A stretch of DNA of 64,000 nucleotides, taken from contig CM055311.2 in the NCBI GenBank assembly GCA_029255685.2, forward strand, positions 15,026,952 through 15,090,951, read 5' to 3'. A program made the position numbers and the translations under genes. Position 1 is the first letter of the stretch, and every line of letters begins with the position of its first letter. Source of the DNA: Silene conica. Lineage: Eukaryota > Streptophyta > Magnoliopsida > Caryophyllales > Caryophyllaceae. This document shows, one piece after another, positions 10,984-22,193 of this stretch. The notes beneath the pieces were generated by a model. The model was not told the origin of the DNA, searched no databases, and saw only the letters and a program-made list of their open reading frames with translations.

Positions 10984-13900
10984 ATGTCAATTATTAAGAG
11001 GAATGGTGTGGATGCGAGGGAAATGAGGGAAGTGGAAATAATGATGTCAAAACTAAACCCTTTGGCTAGAGAATTTGTGCCACCTTCGCACCATTGGAGC
11101 GGCGTCACCGAAAGCCCTCGCTTCCACCAGCATCAGCAGCAGCGTCCTGTTCCAAGACAACGCAAAAACCGGTCTAACCGTAGTAGAACTGGCCAGGCTC
11201 AAAGAGATGAAGTTATCAGGAGGACTGTATTCGTCTCTGAGATTCACCATCAGGTTAGGGGAGGCTAGCAGGGGCTGCTGCCAAAAAATTGAACTTTTTA
11301 GTTAAAATTTCCGGTTTTTGGTCAAGTTACTCTTTGCAGTGCTGGTTTGGTCACCCTTTGGTCTTGTGTAGCTCCTCTAGATTCAAATCATTAACTCTTC
11401 AATATCCTTTTTTTCCAGGTCACTGAGGAGCAGCTTGCATCTCTTTTTATCAATTGTGGCAGTGTGTGTACTCCCTCAAACTTATTTTCCATTTTTTTTA
11501 GTTTATGCAATCTTCTCATTCATGCTGTCAGTGTGACCCCCGGTTTCTCGCTCTTTAGGTCATTGACTGTTGTCTCTACTCTCTTGTCAGCAGGCCCCAA
11601 ATTATTCTGGGATTAAGCATCTGTTGTTTTTGTTTTTATTGCTGTTGTAGGTTGTTGACTGTCGTATCTGTGGTGACCCTAATTCTGTTCTTCGCTTTGC
11701 GTTCATTGAGTTCACCGATGAAGGTAACACCCAGCACCCAAATGGATTCATTCATCTTTTTTTACTGTAGTGTTTTTCCCTTATTCTTTTATCCATTCCT
11801 TGTCATTGCTTCAGACGGTGCTCGCGCTGCCTTGAGTATTTCAGGAACCATACTTGACTTCCACCCTGTCAAAGTTCTGCCTTCCAAGACTGCTATTGCA
11901 CCTGTTAACCCTACCTTTTTGCCTCAGGTCTACACCCCTTTGTTCTTCTTTACTTGGCTCATCAATTCCCTTTTTTTATAATTCTTTGTATTTACTATGA
12001 TGTTTTTGTCTTCAGTCTGAAAACGAGCGAGAGATGTGTGCACGAACCATTTACTGCACCAACATTGATAAGAAGGTGCTTAACACTCTATCCTCACCTC
12101 ATCATATCATCCCAGTTAGCTTGATGTGTATTGTGTTGCATTTCAGGTTTCTCAAGCTGACCTTAAACTTTTCTTCGAGTCAGTCTGTGGACAGGTTTGT
12201 GGCTACTTTCTGTCATGGATATTTTTGCACATTAGTATCATTTATTGTTGCAGGTGGCCTGGTCTTTTGAATTGCTTGTTTCAAGTATTTGTTGTTGAAT
12301 CCAGGTTTATCGCTCAAGGATGTTAGGGGATAATCACCATTCCACTCGTATTGCCTTTGTTGAGTTTGTAATGGTAATTACTTTCCTATTCCCATAAATT
12401 TATATTTTTATTTCTCAATATATACTCTGCTCCCTTTCATGTTACGAATAGTGTTGGAATTGAGCTGCAGTTGATTTTTCTTTTTTTGCTTAACACAAGT
12501 TCTCTACCACGATGACACTTTTCCTTATTCTCTAATGGACCCTGACAGTTGTTCCATGGGTTACCGAGACAGTAGAGACAGTCCCTCCTTCCTTCTCTTA
12601 GTGCAACTAGGTCTTGTTTTGAAAGTTGATTTATTTTCATCTTTAAACATCAAAATTATCAACACTTTCTGGCATGAGACATTGTGGTGTATCATGTATG
12701 TAGTTCCTGGTTTTCTCAACGCTGTTCTTGTCTGAATGTACTTCAGGCAAATGCATAATTTAGTTCTGAAGTTGATTTGGAATACATGACTACACAGAAC
12801 ACCTATACCACATTTTATCGCCCGTAAAGTTTTTTTTCATTGGCTTTTGGGGTGACAGCTGACAAGCTGTTTTTACTTTAATCAAGTGGTCAAGATGTGA
12901 TTAGCGAGGAGTGTTATTCCACGTTTAGTTTGTTTAAGTTTTAAAAACCCTCGCTAAAAGGCACTAAATCTGCATAATTCATGCTTGATATGGAACTTCC
13001 AATGAAACTTATCCTTGACATCTCCATATTTCCATTTGATGCCTCTGTGCACTGATCTTTTCAAAGGATACTAATAATTATCTGGACATTCATGCTGAGC
13101 CTTTTTTAGAGAGTAGCCTTTGTTTTGCTAAAACGTGGTCGAGGCTTTGAGATTATTGTAGGGTCGATGTTGCTTCCAATTATCTTTTGGCTAACTAGCA
13201 CATTGATTTGCAGAATATACTAGTCACAATGCAGATGAGTTTTTTCGCTCTCATACACGTATTATTTTGCTCGATTTTAAACAAAATTCTGTAACAATGC
13301 TACATGCCAGAAATGTATCTGTTCTGAACTTCTGTTGTTATGTTCCTATCCTCGAAACCAAGCCCTTTCACCCCTTTTCTTTTTTTAATAAAGAGAGTTG
13401 AGCTGTCTACCCTGCTCATTGTTCTGTTTCATTATATTCCGTAGCAGCTGAACTGCCGTAAGCTTTTGTTTGAAGGTTACATTGTGCTACCATAGGTGTT
13501 GTGCTTTTGTTAGTTTTCAGTAATCGTCCCTTCTCAATTGCTTACAGTTTTTAGGATTGTTGTTCCATTGCCTTTTTAAAGGCAGAGATGCGATATTGTT
13601 GGCTTTAATTTATCTGTAAACTGTCTGGCACTGTCATTTAAGTTTCTCTTTGGTTATCATGTTTCGTGAACTTAATGTTGCGACACGTTTTACCCGATTA
13701 ATATATGACTGTATGAAGAAACTACTGCTGGATCCAACATGGTACCTTATTAACCTTAACCTGCAGCGATAGTATGTGTGCCACAAATACGTATGATTAT
13801 TTGAGTAATTTATAAATACATCTAATGTGTACTCTACTACTCGAGTTCATGACTGTATGGCTGGATTGACTTGTGCTTTTATTATCTTTGGTTGCTTAAG

Positions 13901-14149
13901 ATGATTGATTTCAAACCCCTCTAATACTATACACGTGTTACTTTTCCAGGCTGAAAGTGCTACTGCGGCTCTTAATTGCAGCGGAGTTGTCTTGGGATCC
14001 TCGGCCATAAGGTCAGATATTGTTTTAACAGAGTAAACTTTGTGAATACTACTCTTCATTAATCATTTTCTTCAAATTTGATCTGAATGTTGTTTTGATT
14101 AACTGTGTGCAGGGTGAGCCCATCCAAGACACCCATCCGTCCTCGCTAG
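10984..14149 (+). CDS. CID: PAM2 plus two-RRM RNA-binding protein (CID8-13 type polyadenylate-binding protein interactor)
   Basis: Nine exons join in frame: 10984-11253, 11419-11463, 11651-11723, 11815-11927, 12016-12075, 12147-12194, 12305-12373, 13950-14011 and 14113-14149. They give 258 residues, and every junction is GT-AG. Near residue 20 is a PAM2 motif, SKLNPLAREFVPPS, which binds the MLLE domain of poly(A)-binding protein. A basic stretch RQRKNRSNR (likely nuclear localisation signal) follows. RRM1 has RNP2 TVFVSEI and RNP1 LRFAFIEF; RRM2 has RNP2 TIYCTNI and RNP1 TRIAFVEF. The C-terminus is SPSKTPIRPR. This architecture is that of Arabidopsis CID8-CID13, RNA-binding proteins linked to PABP. 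The exact paralogue cannot be chosen. Intron 7 is long (1.58 kb). The gene looks intact. Confidence 0.92.
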
Positions 14150-14560
14150 ACTACTCACCTGTTTATCCTCGTGCACTTTGGAGGAAAGAGGGATGCTCTT
14201 TATGTATATTTTTGGAAATACGCAACTAACTTAAGATGCCTCTGCCTTGCCATTGTGTTCTGTTTTGGGGTTTCTCGTCTATTTGTAGAGCTTGGATGAA
14301 ACAAACAACAAAGGAAGTAGAGAACTTGTATGATCAAGTTGAATGAGTAGATTACTGAGTAGTACTCAGTCGGTAACTTGCACTTTAGTGCTGTGTGTCG
14401 TCGACGTTAAGCTCTTTTTATATTTCATCATTTTCGGATGCTGTGTTTTTGGTTTTTGGTTTTCGGTTTGCTGGAGAACTCCGCCCTACAGAGCTGTAGC
14501 TCACTCTTATCAGGACTTTTATGTTGTCACGTAGGATGGTGCAAACTTTGGTTTTCTCCT
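14150..14560 (+). other. 3' UTR and end of the CID-type gene
   Basis: The sequence downstream of the TAG at 14147-14149 is T-rich and closed in all frames. It is the likely 3' UTR; no canonical AATAAA was fixed. Confidence 0.4.
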
Positions 14561-14825
14561 GTTTATTTAACTCGTTTTGGGACACTTTCTCTATTCCACT
14601 TATTTGTTTAACTTTGATTAAAATATCTCTTACGAAGAATTAAAAAGTAAACAAGTGTCAATGTAAAGCTTGATAATTGTTTTTATTTGGATCAATATAA
14701 AGCTTGATAATTGTCCGGTCATGACTCATGAGTCTTATCGAGTCAATGTTGGGCCAGGTTCATATCAAGTCCCTAGTTCGGGTCATTGCTCATTGATCAT
14801 CGAGTTGTATCAAGTGTCAGATAGC

Positions 14826-15018
14826 AAGCAGATCACAAAATCTCATTGTAGACGGGTCATATCCGTCACTTCGGAGTGACGGATACCATTTTGTCTCACA
14901 AAATGTCCATTTAAAGGAGAGAGGGAAGCACATGAGGGGTGTCCCACCTTGTCCCGCTATTCGTTTTGTGAGTGTCATTACCCGTCTCTTCATCCGACCC
15001 GTCACAAGCAAGACCAAC
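14826..15018. repeat. Putative foldback/MITE-like element
   Basis: The segment contains a perfect 11-bp hairpin, TATCCGTCACT-TCGG-AGTGACGGATA (14860-14885), near its left end. Related GACGGGT/ACCCGTC words recur at 14851 and 14980-15001. No terminal repeats or target duplication could be fixed, so the limits are approximate and the class is unknown. Confidence 0.35.
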
Positions 15019-15732
15019 TGCAGACAGATTAGGCCGAGCCGATCTGTTTTGGGTTAATAAATTTTTGGATTTTAGCAAGTCGGTTTTCGAACAGGTTGGA
15101 TTTGTCGAATCGGCTCAAATTCACCAGCTCTGAAAATGAAATAAAGGAGGTGTGACCTTTGTTGAACACTCATGCTTTTGGTATAAATGGAGGCACAAGG
15201 ACGATTTTATTGCTAATCGAGTATAAACTACATCATTTGTACCACCTTTTAGGACTTTATTAATTTAACTAATTGACATTCGCTTGAAAACTAATGTTCA
15301 AGTTTTTTGGGCGGGGTAAAATCAACGATTTCAACTTATATTGTTACTCAAAAATTATCGAAAAATGTTAGCTTTACTATAACTAATTTAATTTATCTCG
15401 TCTAATAAAAACAGAATAAAAAACACACGAAAGCAAATAATTGATTTATATGAGACGGTTTCACACTAATCTATAACCCTTATAAATGTGTGAACTTCTA
15501 CTTAAGGTGAATAGTAGAGCAGTTCCACACGGGTTAAGCACGTGATGAGCAGTGTGCTGCTTGTCTTCTTCCTCCACCTTTCTCTTCTTATGTGCTACTT
15601 TGTTGTACTGTTTCCACAGAATTGTGATGCTCTGTTCCTGTGGTTTTTCTACTTCATTTTCTGGTTTTTGTTTTAATCATACTTGTGTTTACATTGCTTT
15701 AAGCATTTGTTATTTACGCTGATCTCTTCTTT
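15019..15732. other. Spacer, possible 5' side of the Helitron domain
   Basis: No gene is visible. TGAGACGGTTTCACAC at about 15451-15466 resembles short repeats common in Caryophyllales. A CT-rich stretch at 15560-15720 may be a leader of the next gene. A TC-type Helitron 5' terminus was looked for here but none is convincing. Confidence 0.3.
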
Positions 15733-16288
15733 ATGCCTCTAAACGATGTTGATGAGGTTCATTATTTACAGACTAAAATTGATGAAGTTGTTGCTGGATT
15801 CCGACCTCTGTTTCATCGTCTAATGGTAGTTATGAATAATGAGGTTATCTGGAGATTTATTCGGCAGGATGACTACCGACTTTCGTCATTAGAGTTAATG
15901 ATGGGCCTCGTTACAAGATTGTCCGACCAGTGGTTCCTGATGATCATATCACCCCAGGTACTTCTCCTATTCTAATGATTTGAGTTAATGCTTATTAATT
16001 ATGCTTAGTTATAGGATAATCTTATACATATGCTGTTTGTTGTAATCAGAAACTATTGATATGAAAAGAAGCGACTTGACCATGCTTGAGGAGGAGGTTG
16101 TTGAATTATTCAAAAGATGTGAAACAATTGTCCCTCACATGACTATATACCATCTATGTATGGCTACTGGTGAAATATTTGCTGCCCCCCTTGAGAAGAT
16201 TGAAATATACGAGATATATTATAGTTACATGGAAGAGGAGTTGTTTAGGCCTAATGTTTCTTCATCTGAGGGTTGGTCTACTGATTAG
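15733..16288 (+). pseudogene. Unknown two-exon gene (protein X), frameshifted
   Basis: Exon 1 (15733-15957, MPLNDVDEVHYLQTKIDEVV) and exon 2 (16050-16288, ending SSSEGWSTD) join at a GT-AG intron. About 155 residues would be encoded. The frame used at the start does not match the one leading into exon 2. The switch lies near 15900, where this copy has GATGGGCC and the inverted fragment at 48236-48433 has GATGGGGCC, so a single G appears to be lost here. I do not recognise the protein. It is rich in acidic and aromatic residues (EIYEIYYSYMEEELF) and has no signal peptide or membrane segment. It lies 0.7 kb upstream of an RPA-like gene and is probably part of the same Helitron cargo. Confidence 0.5.
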
Positions 16289-17023
16289 GAGTGGTGGTGC
16301 TGTTACGTATCTTAATTATAATCTACTGCTATACTTTTGGTTTGCATTTAATGGGTGATTGTAGTAGAATTATATTGTCTGTTGATGGTCAATCACGTTT
16401 CTTTAAGTGTAAGGATGTCTTATTTGTGTGATCAACCGTTCCTGTATGTTGAGTTTAATTTTGTACAATTGTTATCCCTTTCTGAATGTGTACTTATGTT
16501 GGTAGATTCATCCGTTCTTTTAATGTATTACTGATTATATTGTGTGATTGAGCATAAATGGTTTATGTGTTTCGGTTCCTGTAGATCATTAACTCTTCCT
16601 CAATTTGTTCTTAATTATTTTTTGAGATTATTTTATTAATCTGAATGTAATTTGTACAGTTTGTTTGATCTTGTAGTTGGTAGTCAGTGTCAATATTTGA
16701 TCATGGTTTCGTGTACAAACAGTTCATGTTAGCTTGTAGGTATGTTACGTAATGACTTGTCAGTAACTATTCATCTTGCCCATACTTTCAAAGTACCACC
16801 TATTATTTTATTTGTGGTTTTGCAAAATCATTTGACTCACTTTACAAGCAAGCTAGCCTAATAAAACTATTGTTCTTAAGTGTGTTTGCTCTCATCACAG
16901 TGGCATTCTTACAGGTTTGTTTTCGTTTTGGTTATCATTTTATTTGGTTTGTTATGGTGAATGTACAAAGCAGTGGCTACTTCTGGATATGTATTTTAAT
17001 AGTTCTTTGTTGTTTAGGACATT

Positions 17024-19593
17024 ATGAAACCACTACGACAGTGTGCTAGGTCTCTTGCAGGAAGAGATGGTGGGTATTCTATGATAGCTAGAGTAATAGA
17101 GAAGATAAGTATACATGGTTCGTTGACTGCACATCCTCTTGAGTGTGAGCTGATAACGTTTGAGGATGAAAAGGTATATGTTTGCGGAGATAATATGTAC
17201 AAGCTTTATTTGTTCTTAACATTGAAGGTATGGGATAGGTCCTGAATAAAGAAATTTTAAAGGACTATAAGTTTGATTCATTTGCCATTCATTGATTATT
17301 CGGTGGTTTTGAAAAGGATGATTGTATTAATCTGTAGTGGATTTTATTGGGGCGGCTTATAAAAGGCTTGTCAATGTGTGTTAGTTACATTCATTCGTTC
17401 GTTTGTTCATTCATTTACCATATGATATGTACTGTCTTTTTTCGTAATTGTTGTTTGCAAGTATTTCAGAAAGCGTGGTTGAGGGGTCATCATGGGATTT
17501 GTAGACAGAAGTTGTAAAGTTTTGTTAGTTATATTCATTCATTCATTCATTCATAGGCTAACTCATATTTATTATGGTCTGGATTTTACAGTTCTGTATG
17601 GTGTATCTGGATTTTAAGAACTATAAATGGTTTCTCTGTAAACTTTTAATATACACTGTTGTTGTCGACGCCGTTATCTTGACTTTACAGCTTCTTAATT
17701 CTGATGTCCTGAACGCTTGGGATGGTAATTTGATTAGCGTGTTAATGTAACTGCAGGGTTCTCGGCTCTGAGCTGCATTTCACAATGAGGAGCTTGAGTT
17801 ATTCGGTGATGTCATGCATAATCATGTCGAGTATGAAATTACGAATGCTAAAGTCAGGGTGGTAGGAGGTCAGTGCTGGGGCAACCAGGATAACCAAGTT
17901 TATGAACTTATTTTTAATAGTGAAACTGTTGTTCAGCCTGTGCGTGGTAGACAGCTCCTAAATCCTGTTCAGTATGTGCCAGTTGCGTGTATACCGAAAA
18001 AAATCTCTCTCGAAGATTATTATGGTGAGACAGTATGATATAAGTGGGTTATCAGTTTCTTTAATATGTGTTAGATATGTTGATTTCAGTTTGTTCTGTG
18101 TATAGATGTGATGGGTATTGTTGTATTTGTTGACCAGATATGTCAGAAACCCAGGCCAGCTGGTTTTACTTGTGATGAGCTCTTTGAAATTTTCGTTATT
18201 GATTCAAGGTATGCCTTATTCAGATGGAACAATCATCTAATTCAACAGATATATTATGTGTTAGTTTGAAAAGGTTGGCCTGTATGCTGACAAATTCTTG
18301 CTGCTGTATATGCAGTTCTGAACAGGTTATGATGGTTACTGTTTGGGAAAAACCTGTTGTGCGAGTTTGCAGGAACTTGGAAGTTAATGCAACGTCCTTC
18401 CCTGTCATCAGTTTTACTAATCTGAGAACGTGCACCCGAAATGGTATTTAATGCTGTCAATTGTACCATACATGACTGCGCACCTTTTCTATCAGTGATT
18501 GCTGATGCTAATGACCTTTTTACTGGTTAGGTTTTTCTCTTTCTTCTACGAAAGATACGGTTGTGAACCTGAACCCACAAGTACAGGAAGCTGATATGTT
18601 GCGTCACTGGTATGGGCTTGTTTACTTGATGTGCGCCTGTATTTTTTTGATCGTGTTATGACATTATCATGTTGTTGCAGGGAAATGGTTGTTATGGGCT
18701 TATGGCTAATAAACACCGTCAGATTTGCGCTGTTCGCTCTCCAGGAACTGAGCGCATAATTACTACAATTGGATGGCTTCTCCAACAGGATGTTTGTCTA
18801 TGTCTTCTACTATCTGCTTTGCGACTTTGCGGTGCCTTGTATCAGATCGTGACCCTCAGATTGCCATAAGTGCTGATGTTTGTTGTACAGTGCGTAGTTC
18901 AGCAATCTGCATTTGGTTTTGTGAACAATGTTTGATGTTGCTTTGTTGATCTACAAGGTAAGGGACACCCTGCAGGATGAACGACATTGGTTGTGCGTAC
19001 ATCTCCTTAGGCTTGATAAGAATAATATACAATACTACAATGGGTGTAGTAGTTGTGGTACTGGTGGTTATGAAGAAATCGGTGTTTTGTACACTTGTTA
19101 TGCATGCATTCAAGAGAATGTTGTGTCTTCTCCTAGGTAATGTAAACGTGGCTTACAGATTGAGTGTGTTATTGATGGTGGTCACCCTGACTTCTTGTTT
19201 ACTTCAGAATAATGGTCGCAGTGGATGTAGAGGATGAGACTGACGCTTGTAGTTTCAATGCGTTGACTGATAATGCAGAAAAACTTCTTGATGTGGAGGC
19301 CGGTGTACTCTTTTCAATGCTTCCACGGGTAATTGTTGTGCTGCTGTTGTTATTGTACGATGATTAATTTAACATTTAGTCTAAATCAGTTTTTCCTGTG
19401 GATATGCTTTAGTTGCTCTGCTGACAGTTCGTGTATATTGTTTTAATGACTGTCCTAGGAAAAGGATGACTATCTGTCACAAGTGGGAAATCAGTGGAAG
19501 AATAGTCATTTCTACATTCAGGTTAAGCCAGCAAGGTCACTCTTTTTAACTCAGGAACTGAAATGGGAGTTCGCCCAAGTATCCCTAATTTGA
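17024..19593 (+). pseudogene. RPA70-like single-strand DNA-binding protein, copy 1 (Helitron-borne, in-frame stop)
   Basis: Exons recognised are 17024-17173, 17757-18024, 18106-18208, 18316-18443, 18531-18609, about 18958-19136, 19208-19328 and 19459-19593. A further small exon probably lies near 18681 but its frame is unresolved. Exon 1 (MKPLRQCARSLAGRDG...ITFEDEK) is the first OB-fold strand set. Exon 2 carries YEITNAKVRV and ELIFNSETVVQPV of a DNA-binding domain. The 18958 exon holds the C-terminal zinc-ribbon cysteines (GCSSCGTGG and YTCYACIQ) after LQDERHWL. The same order is found in RPA copy 2 at 35.3-38.5 kb. Plant Helitrons commonly carry such genes, thought to protect single strands during rolling-circle transposition. 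A TGA at 17769-17771 (GSRL-stop-AAFHNEELELF) interrupts exon 2; the inverted fragment at 20697-20931 has AGA there. The copy is therefore probably dead. Confidence 0.78.
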
Positions 19594-20641
19594 AAATATG
19601 TATTGACATAACCTCGTGGCTGGTGTTAGTACGTTGTAGGCTGTATGCTTGTAGTTGGTTTTGTGGTGTCAGGTTTTTAGGGCTGGCTTATGTAACGGCG
19701 TAGACCTGTTGAGAGTATCTCTTTATGCTCAGAAGCTTATGGCGTTAGACTAATGTTTTGAAAAGTGGCCTGTTTTTACACATTAAGTACCTGTTGGGTG
19801 CTCGGGTAGCTTGCATTGGTATTTTGTATTATGATTGCTCAACGTGGATATGATATATTCGGTAGGAATGAGTGATCTTAGCGTACAGTTATTGAATGAT
19901 TAATGGTTAAGGTACCGTTATGGGCAACTATCTACGAGAACAGGTGGAAAGTCCACGCAGATTAAACTAGCAATATGAGTATACATATATGTTCTATAAC
20001 CGCACTTATGTGATTCAGCTGTAGTCAGATTACAATTTAGATCTCTCATGAACTTTTAGTTACAAGAATGGTAATACTTACTACTAAGACCAATTTCAAG
20101 GACATTACAATATGGGGGGTTTAATATAGGGTACAGATCATAAAAAGCATGTTTGAGTCAGGCCTGCTTTGGTCAGAAAAACAATCTATTCATGTTGGCT
20201 TGATGGCATGAAATACCTTTGCTATTCTGAAAACTGCAAAGGGTCTCAACACATCTACCTTAGAAGGTTCGATAAGATGTAAGAACAGGGACTTGCTTTT
20301 GGTGATGGTATTATTAAACTTGTAATATAACAATTCCTTGTCCTTCGAAATGAACAATAGACGATGTTCAGGAACCGTCCACTCCTCTAGGCTACAAGTA
20401 AACAATGCAGTACATTTAACTAATAATTCAGTGTCATAGTCCAGCATAGACATCGAAAAAAACAATCTTTCCTTGGTAAGGTGCTTCTCAAGTGTTTCAG
20501 ATATACAGCAATATGATTGAACGTGTTATATAAGCTGTTGCTCAAGTGACCGTGCTTCGTTCATTACATCGTAAGATACAGACTGCAGGTCTTTCACGCA
20601 AATTATGGAGGGACCAGCTATGCTATAACACGAGGATTAAC
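19594..20641. other. Spacer between RPA copy 1 and its inverted fragment
   Basis: No supported gene was found. A 91-codon minus-strand frame (20190-20465) has no recognisable domain and no splice context. The rest is closed in all frames. Confidence 0.35.
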
Positions 20642-20997
20642 TTGGTTGATCGCTGTCTTCTTATCTATTCTGAATTTGGGTCATTATGTATCTTCATAAA
20701 CTTGGTAATCCTGGTTGCCCAGCACTGACCTCCTACCACCCTAACTTTAGCATTTGTAGTTTCATACTCGACATGATTATGCATGACATCACCGAATAAT
20801 TCAAGCTCCTCATTGTGAAATGCAACTCTGAGCCGAGCACCCTACAGTTACATTAACAAGCTAATCAAATTACCATCCCAAGCGTTCAGGACGTCAGAAT
20901 TAAGAAGCTGTAAGGTCAAGATAACGGTAACTTGTTTGATCGCTGTCTTCTTATCTATTCTGAATATGGGTCATTATGTATCTTCAAAACGATGTAA
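20642..20997 (-). repeat. Inverted RPA fragment flanked by direct repeats
   Basis: 20697-20931 is the reverse complement of about 17680-17905 in RPA copy 1. It covers the end of intron 1 and the start of exon 2, so the copy came from DNA and not from spliced RNA. It is flanked by direct repeats of about 55 bp (20642-20697 and 20932-20997, sharing CGCTGTCTTCTTATCTATTC). At the nonsense site of copy 1 this fragment has AGA in place of TGA. The arrangement suggests template switching or a local duplication-inversion. Confidence 0.75.
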
Positions 20998-21018
20998 TAT
21001 CTCACTGTGACAAACAGT

Positions 21019-21520
21019 TATACATAATCATTGAATTTATTTCAAGGTGTTGCCTTCCTGTTGATTTCAAGTGGCTAATGAACTATTACTAACGGAATGT
21101 GTGACATAGTAGAAAATATGGGATGTATAGATACTGAACAAACCAGAAATTTATCTTAAATTAATTTGACTGCAAATTACATTGAAACTACAATCAGATT
21201 CATTGGTAGTTTCAACAAAGTTAAGCTTTCTAAACTACGTCTGTTTGGAATCTGTTATGTGCTTGAACATTATACATAATCATTGAATTTATTTGAAAGT
21301 GTTGCCTTCCTGTTGATTTCAAGTGGCTAATGAACTATTAGTAACGGAATGTGTGACATAATAGAAAATATGGGATGTATAGATACTGAACAAACCAGAA
21401 GTTAATGTTATATTAATTAGACTGCAAATTACATTGAAAATACAAACAGATTCATTGGTAGTTTAAACAAAATTAGGATTTATAAACTACAATCTGTTTG
21501 GAATCTGTCTTGTACTCGAA
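21019..21520 (+). repeat. Tandem pair of about 250-bp repeats
   Basis: Two direct units, about 21019-21270 and 21271-21520, share long near-identical stretches such as GTTGCCTTCCTGTTGATTTC and GAAAATATGGGATGTATAGA. An inverted third unit lies at about 49095-49411. Each location is next to an F-box-like gene. No coding potential was seen. Confidence 0.75.
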
Positions 21521-21572
21521 CATTTGCAAAAACATAGATTGCAGTCTGTTTGCTATATAACTACATACAATC

Positions 21573-22193
21573 TTAACAGTCCGAATCGTAGTATCCTTCG
21601 TTGCTTGAATCATCAAAGTATCGCTTTTCATACATTTCCTCCAAACGTGCAGCCTTGCGTCGTTTTTCGATCCTCTTATGTATTCTCCTTTTTTCCTTCT
21701 TGTCCCTGACATTCACGCAACAACAATGGACTGCAACTAAAGTGTTCTTTCTGGTTACCCTTATAGTGCCATTGTAGTTCTTCTTTGCTAACTGGCGCTC
21801 ATAATCAGTGTCAAGTTTAGACGTCTCTGTCTCAACCAGAAACAATGCTGCCCATGCTTTACACACCTCTGCCATGCTTCGCTTGTCTGATTTATCAAGC
21901 CTGTTGAAGACCTCTGTTATAATTTCAGACAGGCTCAGGAATGGGTGATGAGAACTATTGTCAGACAGTGTCTGTTTCTCAACAGTTGTTGTGGAAAACA
22001 AGGAATTCGATTTAAACTGCTGTTTCTTCCACTTCACGTATCCATTGATAAAGTTTTCTTTATCAGCCTTGTTTGAGTATATTGATCCCTTACAGTGTTT
22101 AGATATATTGTTGCAGTTGGCGTTTCTAATGTGTGGGAATTTGTGGGAGATGAAGGGGTTTGTCAGAGAAGGATAAATGAATTTAGTTGACAA
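21573..22193 (-). CDS. Small F-box-like protein, copy 1
   Basis: A single open frame of 206 residues starts at 22193. Landmarks in order are a lysine/aromatic block YVKWKKQQFKSNSLF (about residues 52-66), an F-box-like segment LSLSEIITEVFNRLDKSDKR then SMAEVCKAWAALF (about 86-120), a TETSKLDTDYE linker, a highly basic region (KKEKRRIHKRIEKRRKAARL) and the tail YYDSDC. The F-box-like segment matches the usual spacing of an F-box (L..EI...V..RL.......V CK.WA), the motif that binds SKP1 in SCF ubiquitin ligases. No substrate-binding repeats follow. Two paralogues lie at 39351-39862 and 49647-50174. It is intact here. The F-box assignment is by eye. Confidence 0.6.
   Translation of the reverse strand: MSTKFIYPSLTNPFISHKFPHIRNANCNNISKHCKGSIYSNKADKENFINGYVKWKKQQFKSNSLFSTTTVEKQTLSDNSSHHPFLSLSEIITEVFNRLDKSDKRSMAEVCKAWAALFLVETETSKLDTDYERQLAKKNYNGTIRVTRKNTLVAVHCCCVNVRDKKEKRRIHKRIEKRRKAARLEEMYEKRYFDDSSNEGYYDSDC

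Noticed and set aside
20190..20465. 91-codon minus-strand frame between RPA copy 1 and its inverted fragment
   Set aside because: No domain, no splice context, and no matching copy elsewhere in the window. It may be a chance frame or a decayed fragment.
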